In this document: piece by piece, positions 1 through 9,073 of the stretch
Layout: every line of letters begins with the position of its first letter
Position numbering within the stretch: the stretch's first letter is position 1
Source of the DNA: MAG-120531 sp963934855
Lineage (GTDB): Bacteria; Bacteroidota; Bacteroidia; Flavobacteriales; Flavobacteriaceae
Length of the DNA: 64,000 nt
Direction of reading: 5' to 3'
Assembly: GCA_963934855.1 (NCBI GenBank)
Contig: CAWWAC010000002.1
Coordinates: 124,001 to 188,000 of the forward strand
Made by a program: the position numbers and the translations under genes
Notes under the pieces: generated by a model
Database searches by the model: none
What the model saw: only the letters and a program-made list of their open reading frames with translations
Told to the model about the DNA's origin: nothing

Positions 1-261
1 TTAGCCAGCCAAGAGTACTTCACTGTCTTAGATACTAAGAAGCTTAGCATGCCCATTATTACACCCATATTTAAGGATTGGAAAAATGAAAAGCTCAAGA
101 TTATCAGTTTTTTTGCAAAAAAAGCCAGGGGTTATATGCTTCGGTATGCAATAGAAAATAAGATTCAAAACTTAGAAGAATTACTTGGCTTTACTACGCA
201 AGGTTATGCCTATAGTGCTGCAGAAACTAAAGATCCAATGCAGCCCGTTTTTGTGAGGTAA
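1..261 (+). CDS. yaaA: Peroxide stress protein YaaA (UPF0246), C-terminal part
   Basis: The reading frame is open from the first base of the window, so the gene starts outside it and only the last 86 codons are present. The segment with KIISFFAKKARGYMLRYAIE, followed by a GY-x-Y tail and a terminal PVFVR, matches the conserved C-terminal block of the YaaA/DUF328 family. Family members are about 250 residues long, bind DNA and lower free iron during hydrogen peroxide stress in E. coli. The ATG at 49 is internal and not the true start. Ends 233 bp before pyc with no obvious terminator. Family assignment is fairly firm; function here is inferred. Confidence 0.8.
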   Translation, partial: LASQEYFTVLDTKKLSMPIITPIFKDWKNEKLKIISFFAKKARGYMLRYAIENKIQNLEELLGFTTQGYAYSAAETKDPMQPVFVR

Positions 262-405
262 CTCCATTTATATGGTCACAATTTTACAATTATTTTACTT
301 GTTATATTTTTAGATTTATAACGTTTTAGTTATTTTTTTCGCACATAAATTAAAATTTATACACATTATTAGCTGTATTAGTGACTTATTAATGCATATT
401 CTTTA

Positions 406-436
406 TTGGTGACCAAGCCTTAATAAACTATTTTTG
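406..436 (+). promoter_or_regulatory. Promoter of pyc
   Basis: TTG at 406-408 and TATTTTTG at 429-436 are separated by 20 bp, matching the Bacteroidota primary-sigma consensus TTG-N19..23-TANNTTTG. The -33 element lies in an 11-bp inverted repeat, TTGGTGACCAA (406-416), a possible operator. The rest of the 262-494 gap is AT-rich with nothing else recognisable. By eye only. Confidence 0.6.
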
Positions 437-494
437 TATGTAGTGCGTGGCTTCTAGTTGGACACTTATTTAGGAACCTTTAAAAAGAGATGTT

Positions 495-3400
495 GTGGAG
501 ATTAAAAAAGTTTTAGTAGCCAACAGAGGTGAAATTGCCATTAGAATTTTTAGAGCCTGTGTAGAAATAGGAATTAAGACTGTAGGAATCTATACCTATG
601 AAGACCGCTATTCTCTGCACAGGTATAAAGCAGACGAGAGTTACCAGATAGGTAAAGACACGGAGCCCTTAAAACCTTATTTAGATATGGATGCCATTAT
701 TAAGGTGGCCAAAGAAAATGGGGTTCACGCCATTCATCCTGGTTATGGTTTTTTATCTGAGAACGCTAGCTTTGCTCAGAAATGTGAAGACAACGGCCTT
801 GTTTTTATAGGTCCTAAGGTCACTGTTTTAAAGGCATTGGGAGACAAGATTACTGCTAAAGAAGTAGCGGTGGCCAATCAGGTACCTGTGATAGAAAGCA
901 GCCAGAAAGATTTAGTAAATGTGGCAGTAGCTATAGAAGAAGCCAACCGCATAGGTTATCCTGTAATGCTTAAAGCCGCTTCTGGTGGTGGGGGTAGGGG
1001 CATGCGTGTTATTCCAGATGCTCAAACTTTAGAAAAAAGCTTTTCAGAGTCTAAAAGAGAATCCTTAAATGCCTTTGGCGATGACACCCTCTTTCTAGAA
1101 AAATACGTCCAAAACCCCAAGCACATAGAAATTCAGATCATGGCCGATGCCCATGGAAATATGGTGCATTTATACGAGCGCGATTGTTCAGTCCAAAGAC
1201 GCTATCAAAAAGTAATTGAGTTTGCACCTAGTTTTGGACTGCCCCAAGATACTCTAAACGCCTTATATGGCTATGCGCTTAAAATATGTAAAGCCGTAGA
1301 CTACAACAATATTGGAACGGTAGAATTCCTATTAGATGAGGATGGCAGTATTTACTTTATTGAAGTGAACCCTAGAATTCAGGTAGAACACACCGTTACT
1401 GAAATGATCACCAATATAGATTTGGTCAAAGCCCAACTTTTTATAGCAGGCGGTTATAAACTATCAGACACTCAAATTAAAATACCTTCACAAGCATCTA
1501 TTGTGGTGACAGGCTTTGCCTTACAATGTAGAATTACTACAGAAAACCCCGCCAATGATTTTAAACCAGATTATGGAGTGGTGACTACCTACCGCTCCGC
1601 TTCTGGACTAGGTATTCGGTTAGATGCCGGAAGTATATATCAAGGGGTAACCATTTCTCCATTTTTTGACTCTATGCTAGTAAAGGTATCTGCCATTAGC
1701 AGAACCTTAGACGGTTCTTGTAGAAAAATGAGAAGAGCCCTTTCTGAATTTAGAATTAGAGGGGTAGAAACCAATATGGCTTTTTTAGATAATCTGTTAA
1801 AGCACGAGACTTTTAGGGCAGGAAAGGTCACGGTAAACTTCATACAAAACACTCCAGAATTATTTAAATTTACTCTGCCTAGAAACAGGGCTAATAAATT
1901 ATTGGCATTTCTTGGAGAGACTATTGTAAATGGAAATCCAGATGTAAAAGGGAAACCCCATCCAAAAGTATTTCCAAAACTTATAGTTCCTCCATTTCCA
2001 GAAATGGAAGCCCATCCAAAAGGAACCAAAGACCTGCTTTCAGCATTAGGTCCAGACGGTTTTTCTAAGTGGCTATTGGCAGAAAAAAAAGTACATTTTA
2101 CAGACACAACCATGAGAGATGCCCACCAAAGTCTCTTAGCTACTAGAATGCGTTCCACAGACATGCTCAAGGTAGCAGAGGGCTATGCAAAAAGTCACTC
2201 AGATATTTTTTCTATGGAAGTGTGGGGTGGTGCCACCTTTGACGTCTGTATGCGCTTTCTGCAAGAAAATCCTTGGGAGCGTTTGGAACTCTTAAGAAAG
2301 GCCATGCCTAATGTCTTGTTGCAAATGCTTATTAGGGGTTCTAACGGAGTGGGCTATACCGCTTACCCAGATAATTTAATAGAAAAGTTTGTAGCCCAAT
2401 CTTGGGAGACAGGAGTAGATATATTTAGAATTTTTGACTCCTTAAACTGGATGAAATCTTTAGAGCCTTGCATTCAATATGTAAGAAATCAAACCGGGGG
2501 TTTGGCCGAGGCTTCCATCTGTTATACAGGAGATATTTTAGATCCTAAAAAAACCAAATACACCTTGGCTTACTATGTGCAAATGGCCAAAGATTTAGAA
2601 AATGCTGGGGCCCATATTATAGGAATTAAGGACATGGCAGGTTTGTTAAAACCCTATGCGGCCTATGAGTTAGTGGGCGCCTTAAAAGACAGTATTGGCA
2701 TTCCAGTGCATTTACACACCCATGACACCACATCTACACAAGCAGCTACCTACTTAAAAGCAGTAGAAGCAGGTGTAGATGTGGTAGATGTGGCTTTAGG
2801 GGGGCTTTCAGGGCTTACCTCTCAGCCTAATTTTAACGCGGTGGTAGAAATGCTGCGTTTTCATGATCGAGAGAACCCTATGAATGCTGCCAGCCTCAGC
2901 GCCTATTCTAATTATTGGGAAGCCGTAAGGGCCTACTACACCCCTTTTGAGTCTGGTTTAAAATCAGGGTCAGGAGATGTCTACGCCCATGAAATTCCCG
3001 GGGGTCAATATTCCAACCTAAAAGGACAGGCCATTGCCCTGGGTTTAGAAGATAAGTTTCAGGAAGTTACTCATATGTACGGAGAGGTGAATACCTTGTT
3101 TGGAGATATTATAAAAGTAACGCCTAGCTCTAAGGTAGTGGGGGATATGGCTCAGTATTTAATCAGCAATAATTACAGCATAGCAGATGTACTAGAAAAA
3201 GGGGAGACCATGTCTTTCCCAGACTCTGTGATTGGACTGTTTAAAGGAGATTTAGGCCAACCATTGGAGGGTTTTCCAAAAGAGCTGCAGAAAATTATAT
3301 TAAAAGATCAGTTGCCTTATACAGACCGCCCCAATGCACATATGGAGCCAATAGACTTTGACAAGGCCTTTGCTTCTTTTAAAAGAAAGTATGAGGAAGG

Positions 3401-3947
3401 AATGGGAAGACCATTATTAATGAATGATTTTCTTTCTTATAGCTTGTACCCTAAGGTCTTTAATGAGGCCTATGAAAAGCATTTACTTTATGGGAATGTC
3501 ATGTATATCCCTACCAAAAATTTCTTTTATGGAATGGAGATAGGAGAAGAGATTATGGTGCCTATAGACCAAGGTAAAAATGTACTCATTTCACTTATGC
3601 TCAAAGGAGCGACAGACGCCAGTGGGAATGTGAGTATTTATTTCAAAGTAAATGGCCAACTCAGAAATATGGTAGTGAAGGACAAGAGTTCTAAAGTAGA
3701 AATTATTAGCAATAAAAAGGCAGACAAAACAAACCCTAAAGAGGTAGGCTCCCCCTTACAGGGATTGCTATCTACCATTTTAGTAAAAAAAGGAGATACA
3801 GTAAAAGCAAATCAGGCCCTATTTGTCATAGAAGCCATGAAAATGGAAACCACCGTTACTGCCATTACAGCGGGGGTGGTAAAAGATATTGTTCTAAAAG
3901 GAGGGAGCCTAGTCAATACAGAAGACCTGGTACTCATTTTAAGCTAA
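495..3947 (+). CDS. pyc: Pyruvate carboxylase
   Basis: Biotin-dependent carboxylation of pyruvate to oxaloacetate, the anaplerotic feed of the TCA cycle. At 1150 residues it has the full single-chain architecture: biotin carboxylase with HPGYGFLSEN (81-90) and the glycine-rich ATP-grasp loop KAASGGGGRGMR (160-171); carboxyltransferase beginning near TDTTMRDAHQSLLATR (about 535), with the KDMAG lysine near 712 and the metal-binding HLHTH near 740; a PYC/OADA domain; and a C-terminal biotinyl domain with EAMKMET, biotin on Lys1116. The start is GTG at 495; the ATG at 490 is in another frame and stops quickly. Monocistronic, with its own promoter and a strong terminator. Confidence 0.97.
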   Translation: MEIKKVLVANRGEIAIRIFRACVEIGIKTVGIYTYEDRYSLHRYKADESYQIGKDTEPLKPYLDMDAIIKVAKENGVHAIHPGYGFLSENASFAQKCEDNGLVFIGPKVTVLKALGDKITAKEVAVANQVPVIESSQKDLVNVAVAIEEANRIGYPVMLKAASGGGGRGMRVIPDAQTLEKSFSESKRESLNAFGDDTLFLEKYVQNPKHIEIQIMADAHGNMVHLYERDCSVQRRYQKVIEFAPSFGLPQDTLNALYGYALKICKAVDYNNIGTVEFLLDEDGSIYFIEVNPRIQVEHTVTEMITNIDLVKAQLFIAGGYKLSDTQIKIPSQASIVVTGFALQCRITTENPANDFKPDYGVVTTYRSASGLGIRLDAGSIYQGVTISPFFDSMLVKVSAISRTLDGSCRKMRRALSEFRIRGVETNMAFLDNLLKHETFRAGKVTVNFIQNTPELFKFTLPRNRANKLLAFLGETIVNGNPDVKGKPHPKVFPKLIVPPFPEMEAHPKGTKDLLSALGPDGFSKWLLAEKKVHFTDTTMRDAHQSLLATRMRSTDMLKVAEGYAKSHSDIFSMEVWGGATFDVCMRFLQENPWERLELLRKAMPNVLLQMLIRGSNGVGYTAYPDNLIEKFVAQSWETGVDIFRIFDSLNWMKSLEPCIQYVRNQTGGLAEASICYTGDILDPKKTKYTLAYYVQMAKDLENAGAHIIGIKDMAGLLKPYAAYELVGALKDSIGIPVHLHTHDTTSTQAATYLKAVEAGVDVVDVALGGLSGLTSQPNFNAVVEMLRFHDRENPMNAASLSAYSNYWEAVRAYYTPFESGLKSGSGDVYAHEIPGGQYSNLKGQAIALGLEDKFQEVTHMYGEVNTLFGDIIKVTPSSKVVGDMAQYLISNNYSIADVLEKGETMSFPDSVIGLFKGDLGQPLEGFPKELQKIILKDQLPYTDRPNAHMEPIDFDKAFASFKRKYEEGMGRPLLMNDFLSYSLYPKVFNEAYEKHLLYGNVMYIPTKNFFYGMEIGEEIMVPIDQGKNVLISLMLKGATDASGNVSIYFKVNGQLRNMVVKDKSSKVEIISNKKADKTNPKEVGSPLQGLLSTILVKKGDTVKANQALFVIEAMKMETTVTAITAGVVKDIVLKGGSLVNTEDLVLILS

Positions 3948-3962
3948 TGGTTTAGTGTTTAT

Positions 3963-4002
3963 AAAAAAAGCCCGCTTATATTTTTAAGCGGGCTTTTTTT
4001 TT
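3963..4002 (+). terminator. Bidirectional terminator between pyc and the M20 peptidase
   Basis: AAGCCCGCTTA and TAAGCGGGCTT form a GC-rich stem around a short AT loop, followed by a T-run on the plus strand and an A-run upstream, so it can stop both pyc and the convergent minus-strand gene ending at 4027. Confidence 0.9.
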
Positions 4003-4026
4003 GGGTTTAAATAGCAAAACGCTTGT

Positions 4027-5532
4027 TTAAAAGGGAGTGCTTAGCAGCGCGTAAAAGATTTTAATTCCATAATCTATTTGGCTAATGGTTAGGTTCTCAT
4101 TAGGGCTGTGCTGGTTGTTGTCTGGATTTACCATAGGCACAATATAGGCTGGTATTTTAAGTGCGTTAACAAAGGGTGCTATGGGTACCGTGCCCCCCAT
4201 AGTTCTAATTTGGACCACATCACTGTTAAAGCGCCCTTCTAATAGAGTTTTTAAATGCGCTCCAAAAGGGAGCGATAAGTCAGTTCTAAAGGCAGGAGTC
4301 ACAGACCCTTTTTCTAGTCTAATCACCTTAGGATATTTCATTTTATCTGCCTTGCTAGGCTCAGATTCAAATACGGTATAGCCTTGGTTTTTTAGGTGTG
4401 CCTCTAGGAGATTTTGTAAATTAGTTCCATCTGTTTCTGGCACTAACCTAAGGTCTATGGCGGCAGTGGCCTGAGATGGTATAATAGTTCTAGCTTGGTC
4501 TCCAACCCAACCGCTGGCCATTCCTCTGACATTTAGAGAAGGATATTGAAGTGCTTCTTGGTAAAAACTACCCACAGCCTCTGGCTTGTAAATACCCAAT
4601 AAATCTTTAATAGATTCTTCTGCGTCTGGCACCGCTTTAAGTACCGCAAGGTCTTGCTCTGTAAGGCTAATTCCTTTGTAATAACCAGGCACCAACACCT
4701 TGCCTTCTGCGTCCTTTAAGCTACTTAAAACCTGTGCCAATTCAAAGGCTGGGTTGGGGGCGTAGTTGCCGTAATGTCCAGAATGCTGAGGTGTCTCAGG
4801 ACCATAAGTAGTGAGGGTTACAGTGGTAATTCCTCTACAACCGTAAACAATGGTAGGCATGCCAGAGGCATGAACCGGGCCGTCATTAATAATTAAGAAG
4901 TCTGCTTCTAATAAATCCTTATAGGTTTGCACCGCCTTGGCTAGGGGTTTGCTGCTTTTTTCTTCTTCTGCATCTAAAACCACTTTAATATTAAAGGGCA
5001 GTTCCACCCCATTTTTTTTCAGTAAGTCCAAGCTATTTAAAAACATCACAATAGGTCCTTTATCATCTGAGGTAGAACGCCCAAAGAGCCTCCAGTCCAT
5101 AGGAATGTCTTCATTTAAATCATCAAAAGAGGCCATTTCAAAGCCATTCTCTATAGGCTTTTTAACAACCATTTTATAAGGGCTTTCTTGGTCCCAGAGT
5201 TCTGGAGCTACCGGCTGCCCATCTAGGTGCATATAAAACAAAAGGGTCTTTTTATTGGGCTCCATAGGAAGCGCAGCAAAAAAGAGTGGCAATCCGTCTG
5301 TAGGCAAACTAGCCGTATTAAAACCCCTATCAGAGAATTTTTCTGTAAGCCAAGTAATATTTCTGTTAATATCTGCTACTTGATTGGCGTCATTAGGGAT
5401 GGCAACAAAGTCCCTTAGCTCATCTATGCTATGTCTGATTTGTGTTTTTATTTCAGAATCTGTTTGCGCTTTTAAGTCTGGACTCAATAGGAATAAGCAA
5501 AAAATACTGGATAGGGATATGATATATTTCAT
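4027..5532 (-). CDS. Secreted M20-family metallopeptidase
   Basis: Zinc-dependent exopeptidase of the M20/M25/M40 family (dipeptidase/carboxypeptidase-like), probably cleaving di- or short peptides outside the cytoplasm. Visible: an N-terminal signal peptide MKYIISLSSIFCLFLL ending near LKAQ; metal ligand His in YMHLDGQPV (about 102); the bridging Asp in GRSTSDDKGP (about 156); catalytic Glu in DAEEEKS (about 189-191); TMGGTVP and the final ligand His in NQHSPNEN near the C-terminus. I start at the ATG at 5532 because it places the signal peptide at the N-terminus; an ATG 21 bp upstream would add seven residues. About 501 residues, normal for the family. Substrate unknown. Confidence 0.9.
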   Translation of the reverse strand: MKYIISLSSIFCLFLLSPDLKAQTDSEIKTQIRHSIDELRDFVAIPNDANQVADINRNITWLTEKFSDRGFNTASLPTDGLPLFFAALPMEPNKKTLLFYMHLDGQPVAPELWDQESPYKMVVKKPIENGFEMASFDDLNEDIPMDWRLFGRSTSDDKGPIVMFLNSLDLLKKNGVELPFNIKVVLDAEEEKSSKPLAKAVQTYKDLLEADFLIINDGPVHASGMPTIVYGCRGITTVTLTTYGPETPQHSGHYGNYAPNPAFELAQVLSSLKDAEGKVLVPGYYKGISLTEQDLAVLKAVPDAEESIKDLLGIYKPEAVGSFYQEALQYPSLNVRGMASGWVGDQARTIIPSQATAAIDLRLVPETDGTNLQNLLEAHLKNQGYTVFESEPSKADKMKYPKVIRLEKGSVTPAFRTDLSLPFGAHLKTLLEGRFNSDVVQIRTMGGTVPIAPFVNALKIPAYIVPMVNPDNNQHSPNENLTISQIDYGIKIFYALLSTPF

Positions 5533-5663
5533 AGAAGATAAGTAATAGTGCAATTTAGTTTTGGTAAATCTAGTATAATTTTTAGGTTATTAAAGAATTT
5601 TTGAGTGCGGGGAATAGATATTACTCCAAACTGAGGGTTAGGGTCTACTATTCAAATATAAAG

Positions 5664-5903
5664 CTAATTTAACATCAAAATCTCATACTGCGTGCTTCTC
5701 TCACCACCAATGGGATTTAAAATATTCTTTTTAACTAAATTTTGTAAATCTCTGTAGTAGTTGTTTTTATGTAGCCTCTTTAATCCTTCTAAAATAACAC
5801 GAGTACGCCCAATACGTTCAGAAAACTCAAATAGTAATTTTTCAATAGTCTCCGTATCATATTTAAAATTCCGCTGGTCTTTTTGCTGCCAATTATACTT
5901 CAT
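5664..5903 (-). pseudogene. Remnant of a Fic-family (DUF4172-Fic) gene, core deleted
   Basis: The first 16 residues from ATG 5903, MKYNWQQKDQRNFKYD, match the start of Fic proteins with an N-terminal DUF4172 domain. About 15 residues later the sequence jumps to TRVILEGLKRLHK..YYRDLQNLVKKNIL..GGERSTQYEIL, which matches the C-terminal winged-helix tail of the same family. The 270-300 residues between, including the HxFxDGNGR AMP-transfer motif, are absent, so 79 codons remain of about 370. Both ends stay in frame, which suggests one in-frame deletion. A GTG at 5975 would extend the frame, but it follows a stop directly and runs through the terminator hairpin at 5937-5963, so I reject it. No AMPylation activity is possible. 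Confidence 0.75.
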
Positions 5904-5936
5904 GAGCCGATGAAATGATTTATTTGGCTCAAAAGC

Positions 5937-5963
5937 AAAAAAAAGTCCCACTGAAGCAGGACT
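5937..5963 (-). terminator. Terminator at the end of the trp operon
   Basis: On the minus strand AGTCCTGC, loop TTCA, GTGGGACT form an 8-bp stem with two G-U pairs, followed by eight T. It lies about 110 bp beyond the stop of the 86-residue gene at 6071 and is the first clear terminator after trpE, so it probably ends the trp transcript. Confidence 0.8.
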
Positions 5964-6070
5964 AAAGGTGTTCACCTATGGCATATAGCCTTATTGAGAT
6001 AAGATTATCGATTAGAAGTTTCAATCTGTAGTAAATATAATTAAAGGTATTCTTCAAAAGATTTGAAGCT

Positions 6071-6331
6071 TTAAACTCCGCTACTGCTTCTCCTTTTTTC
6101 TATCAGCTCCATTCCTTTAAAAATTGCAACTAAGACTAGCAGCAGAAAGGGGATGCCGTGAAAGAAAACGTCAAACCAGTCCATGGCTTGCATGCCCTTG
6201 GCACCACCCTGTATCCATTTAATTTTGCTCCAAATGTGAGGCTCTGGATTAAAGGGTGCTAGGCCCAGGGTAACCGCAAGTAGGGCTAAGAGGCCAGCGT
6301 TTTTGATTAAAAAATTCTTAAAATAATTCAT
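6071..6331 (-). CDS. Small conserved membrane protein, last gene of the trp operon
   Basis: 86 residues, with two predicted membrane segments (about 10-26, LLALLAVTLGLAPF, and about 55-71, FFHGIPFLLLVLVAIF), a short loop containing PEPHIWSKIKW and QGGAKGMQAMDWFDV, and a basic C-terminus (EKRRSS). I recognise the LGLAPFNPEPH...GMQ-MDWFD pattern as a small protein conserved in flavobacteria, without known function. It lies 64 bp after trpA on the same strand, with a perfect AT-only 10-bp hairpin (6378-6400) over the trpA stop but no strong terminator before it, so it is probably co-transcribed. A link to tryptophan metabolism is not shown. Confidence 0.7.
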   Translation of the reverse strand: MNYFKNFLIKNAGLLALLAVTLGLAPFNPEPHIWSKIKWIQGGAKGMQAMDWFDVFFHGIPFLLLVLVAIFKGMELIEKRRSSSGV

Positions 6332-6395
6332 TGCTGTTGCTTTTTGTAGGGCTCTAATTTGTGAGTCTGAGTATATTAATAGTAATTTAAAATTA

Positions 6396-7166
6396 CTATT
6401 CTCTGAGACTTTTAATAAATGGTGCTATCCCGCTAAGTCCCTCTGCTGTAATGGTTTTAATAAAAGCAGAGCCAATTATGGCACCAGAGGTATTTTTTGT
6501 GGCCTGCTCAAAAGTGTGGGCGTCATGAATTCCAAAGCCCACTACTAGTGGATTTTTAAGGTTCATATCTTTAATTCTTTTAAAATAGGCCTCCTGCTCT
6601 GTGCCAAAACCACTTTTACTCCCAGTAACACTGGCAGTGCTTACAAGGTAAATAAAAGCGTCAGAGGCGGCGTCAATAGCTTTTATTCTAACGTCCGAGG
6701 TTTGAGGTGTAATCAGAAATATATTTTTTATACCATGTTTTTCATAGAGGTCTTTATAATGCAGCTCGTACTCTGCTAGTGGGAGGTCTGGCATAATAAT
6801 GCCGTCTATACCAATGGTAGCACATTGTGCTAGAAAAGCATCAACTCCGTATTGAAGCATTGGATTAAAATAACCCATAACAATAAGTGGTACGTGAATG
6901 GTTTTTCTAATATCTTTTAGCTGTTCAAACAGCAATTGAGTACTCATCCCGTTCTTGAGTGCAGCAGTAGAACTTTCTTGTATGGTGGGCCCGTCTGCTA
7001 GTGGGTCACTAAAAGGCAGTCCAATTTCTATTAAATCTACGCCTTCATCTTGGAGGCTTTGAAGCACTAAAGTGGTATCTTCTTTGGCTGGATAGCCTGC
7101 TGTAAAATATATAGACAAGACTTTTTTAGGATCTGTCATTCTTTTATTAATTCTATTTTGGTTCAT
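6396..7166 (-). CDS. trpA: Tryptophan synthase alpha subunit
   Basis: Cleaves indole-3-glycerol phosphate to indole and glyceraldehyde 3-phosphate; indole is channelled to TrpB. TIM barrel of 256 residues, usual length. The catalytic pair is present: Glu47 in DLIEIGLPFSDP and Asp58 in PLADGPTIQ; the phosphate-binding GFGIHDA and GSAFIK stretches near the C-terminus are intact. The ATG overlaps the trpB stop by 4 bp, giving translational coupling of the two subunits that form the alpha2-beta2 complex. Last biosynthetic gene of the operon. Confidence 0.98.
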   Translation of the reverse strand: MNQNRINKRMTDPKKVLSIYFTAGYPAKEDTTLVLQSLQDEGVDLIEIGLPFSDPLADGPTIQESSTAALKNGMSTQLLFEQLKDIRKTIHVPLIVMGYFNPMLQYGVDAFLAQCATIGIDGIIMPDLPLAEYELHYKDLYEKHGIKNIFLITPQTSDVRIKAIDAASDAFIYLVSTASVTGSKSGFGTEQEAYFKRIKDMNLKNPLVVGFGIHDAHTFEQATKNTSGAIIGSAFIKTITAEGLSGIAPFIKSLRE

Positions 7167-8350
7167 AATTTAAAGTAGTCAATGTAGGTGTTTAAGTCTT
7201 TGTCTCCCCGTCCAGATAAGTTTACCACCACAATATCATCTTTTTTAAAAGGCCTAGTGTTAAAAATAGCAAAGGCATGAGAAGTTTCTATGGCTGGAAT
7301 AATCCCTTCCATTTTAGAAACCATTAGCCCAGCAGCCATGGCATCTTCATCTGTCACAGAAATAAACTCTGCCCTTCCAGATTGGAAAAGGTGGGCATGC
7401 ATGGGGCCAACACCAGGGTAATCTAAACCTGCAGAAATAGAGTAAGGCTCTGTAATTTGTCCGTCTGGGGTCTGCATAAGCAGGGTCTTACTTCCGTGAA
7501 TAATTCCTTCTTTACCAAGTGCAGAAGTGGCGGCACTCTCACCAGTGTGAATTCCTTTTCCAGCTGCTTCTACCGCAATTATATTTACATCTGTATTGTT
7601 TAAGAAATGATAATAGGCACCGGCTGCATTACTTCCTCCACCCACACAAGCCACTACGTGATCTGGATTTTCACGTCCTTCTTTTTCTAAAAGTTGGCTT
7701 TTAATTTCATCTGATATGACAGACTGAAAACGCGCTACCATATCTGGGTACGGGTGTGGTCCCACTACAGAACCAATAATATAATGGGTATTGACAGGGT
7801 TATTAATCCAATCTCTAATAGCTTCATTGGTGGCATCTTTTAGGGTTTTGCTCCCAGACTCTGCTGGACGTATTGTAGCGCCAAGCATTTTCATTCTAGC
7901 TACATTGGGCGCCTGTCTTTTAATGTCTACAGCGCCCATATACACAATACACTCCATACCCATAAGGGCACAAACAGTTGCAGTGGCTACTCCGTGCTGG
8001 CCAGCGCCAGTTTCCGCAATAATTCTGGTTTTACCAAGGCGTTTGGCCATGAGTATTTGGCCAACGGTGTTGTTTACTTTATGTGCCCCAGTATGACACA
8101 AATCTTCTCTTTTAAGATATATTTTTGTCTGGTACTTTTCAGAGAGTCTTTTAGCAAAGTATAGGGGTGTAGGCCTGCCTACGTAATCTTTTAGCAAGGC
8201 ATTAAATTCTTTTTTAAATTCATCAGAGCCCATAATATCTAAATACTGGGTTCTGAGTTCTTCTGTGTTAGGGAATAGCATTTCAGGAATATAAGCCCCC
8301 CCAAAGGCGCCGTAATATCCTTGTTCATTTACATGATAAGATGTTTTCAT
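7163..8350 (-). CDS. trpB: Tryptophan synthase beta subunit
   Basis: PLP-dependent condensation of indole with serine to tryptophan. 395 residues, the classical TrpB1 type that pairs with TrpA. Key residues seen: the PLP Schiff-base lysine Lys91 in HTGAHKVNNT, catalytic Glu113 in AETGAGQHG, the PLP phosphate loop GGGSN (237-241), and the C-terminal SGRGDKD. Overlaps trpA by 4 bp and follows trpF after 15 bp. Confidence 0.98.
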   Translation of the reverse strand: MKTSYHVNEQGYYGAFGGAYIPEMLFPNTEELRTQYLDIMGSDEFKKEFNALLKDYVGRPTPLYFAKRLSEKYQTKIYLKREDLCHTGAHKVNNTVGQILMAKRLGKTRIIAETGAGQHGVATATVCALMGMECIVYMGAVDIKRQAPNVARMKMLGATIRPAESGSKTLKDATNEAIRDWINNPVNTHYIIGSVVGPHPYPDMVARFQSVISDEIKSQLLEKEGRENPDHVVACVGGGSNAAGAYYHFLNNTDVNIIAVEAAGKGIHTGESAATSALGKEGIIHGSKTLLMQTPDGQITEPYSISAGLDYPGVGPMHAHLFQSGRAEFISVTDEDAMAAGLMVSKMEGIIPAIETSHAFAIFNTRPFKKDDIVVVNLSGRGDKDLNTYIDYFKL

Positions 8351-8365
8351 AGGGATTTTTTTAAG

Positions 8366-9073
8366 TCATATAAATTTTTGTTCTAAGGCATTTTTAAAAC
8401 GGCTTAAAGCCTCAATATCTTTGCTTAGATTTGGTTCTTCAAAAGTACTATTTACATCTATAACAGCGCACATTTTTGAGGCTGGATTTTTTAAGAAAGC
8501 AGCTAATTTTTGGCTACTTTGTTCTCCAATACCACCACTTAATAAATAAGGAGTGCTACTGGGGTAAAGAGCTAAAAGGTCCCACGAAAATCCATAACCA
8601 TTGCCACCGGGTAGTTTTCCTTTGGTGTCAAATAGAAAATAATTACAATAGGGTTCATAGACCTCTAATACACTAAAATTAAAATGCTCACCAACAGAGA
8701 AAGCTTTAATTAAAATAAGCTCCTGTTCCGATGCTGGGTTTAATTCTTTCCAAGTATTTTTAAGTGTCTCACAATCTGCAGGACTTTCACTGCCATGTAG
8801 CTGAATGCCTTGCAGTGAGTAAATTTTAATTAATTCTAAAATTTCTAACAGTGATTGGTTTACCACCACACCAATTTTTTTAATATTGGCCGGAATTTCA
8901 GGTAGGCTTTCAGAGACAAAACGTTTAGACTGCGGCCAAAAAATAAAGCCCATAAAGGCTGGGGCTAATGCCGTTAGGGCTCTTATATTTTCAGGTTCTC
9001 TCATGCCACAGACTTTTAGTTGTGGTGTGTTAAAGGGTGTATGCAAAGATTTTTTATCCATTTTAGGCTTCAA
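8366..9073 (-). CDS. trpF: Phosphoribosylanthranilate isomerase
   Basis: Amadori rearrangement of N-(5-phosphoribosyl)anthranilate to CdRP. 235 residues, slightly longer than the usual 200-210 because of an N-terminal extension before LKVCGMREPENI, which carries the catalytic Cys. Other family marks: GFIFWPQSKRFV, GIQLHGSES, the catalytic Asp in NYFLFDTKG, and LLSGGIGE near the C-terminus. It overlaps the end of trpC by 11 bp. The ATG five codons downstream, nearer the conserved core, is an alternative start. Confidence 0.95.
   Translation of the reverse strand: MKPKMDKKSLHTPFNTPQLKVCGMREPENIRALTALAPAFMGFIFWPQSKRFVSESLPEIPANIKKIGVVVNQSLLEILELIKIYSLQGIQLHGSESPADCETLKNTWKELNPASEQELILIKAFSVGEHFNFSVLEVYEPYCNYFLFDTKGKLPGGNGYGFSWDLLALYPSSTPYLLSGGIGEQSSQKLAAFLKNPASKMCAVIDVNSTFEEPNLSKDIEALSRFKNALEQKFI

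Noticed and set aside
1640..2170. 176-codon antisense frame inside pyc
   Set aside because: Shadow of the coding strand: no promoter, no family similarity, and pyc is intact across it. Similar antisense frames in tuf, rpoB, rpoC, trpB, htpG and others were dropped for the same reason.
5904..5975. GTG-initiated extension of the Fic remnant
   Set aside because: A stop codon directly precedes the GTG and the extension reads through a terminator hairpin and its T-run; the DUF4172 start MKYNW lies at ATG 5903.
6378..6400. AT-only hairpin over the trpA stop as terminator of the trp operon
   Set aside because: Its stem has only one G-C pair at each third or fewer positions and no T-run follows; the GC-containing hairpin at 5937-5963 is a better terminator.
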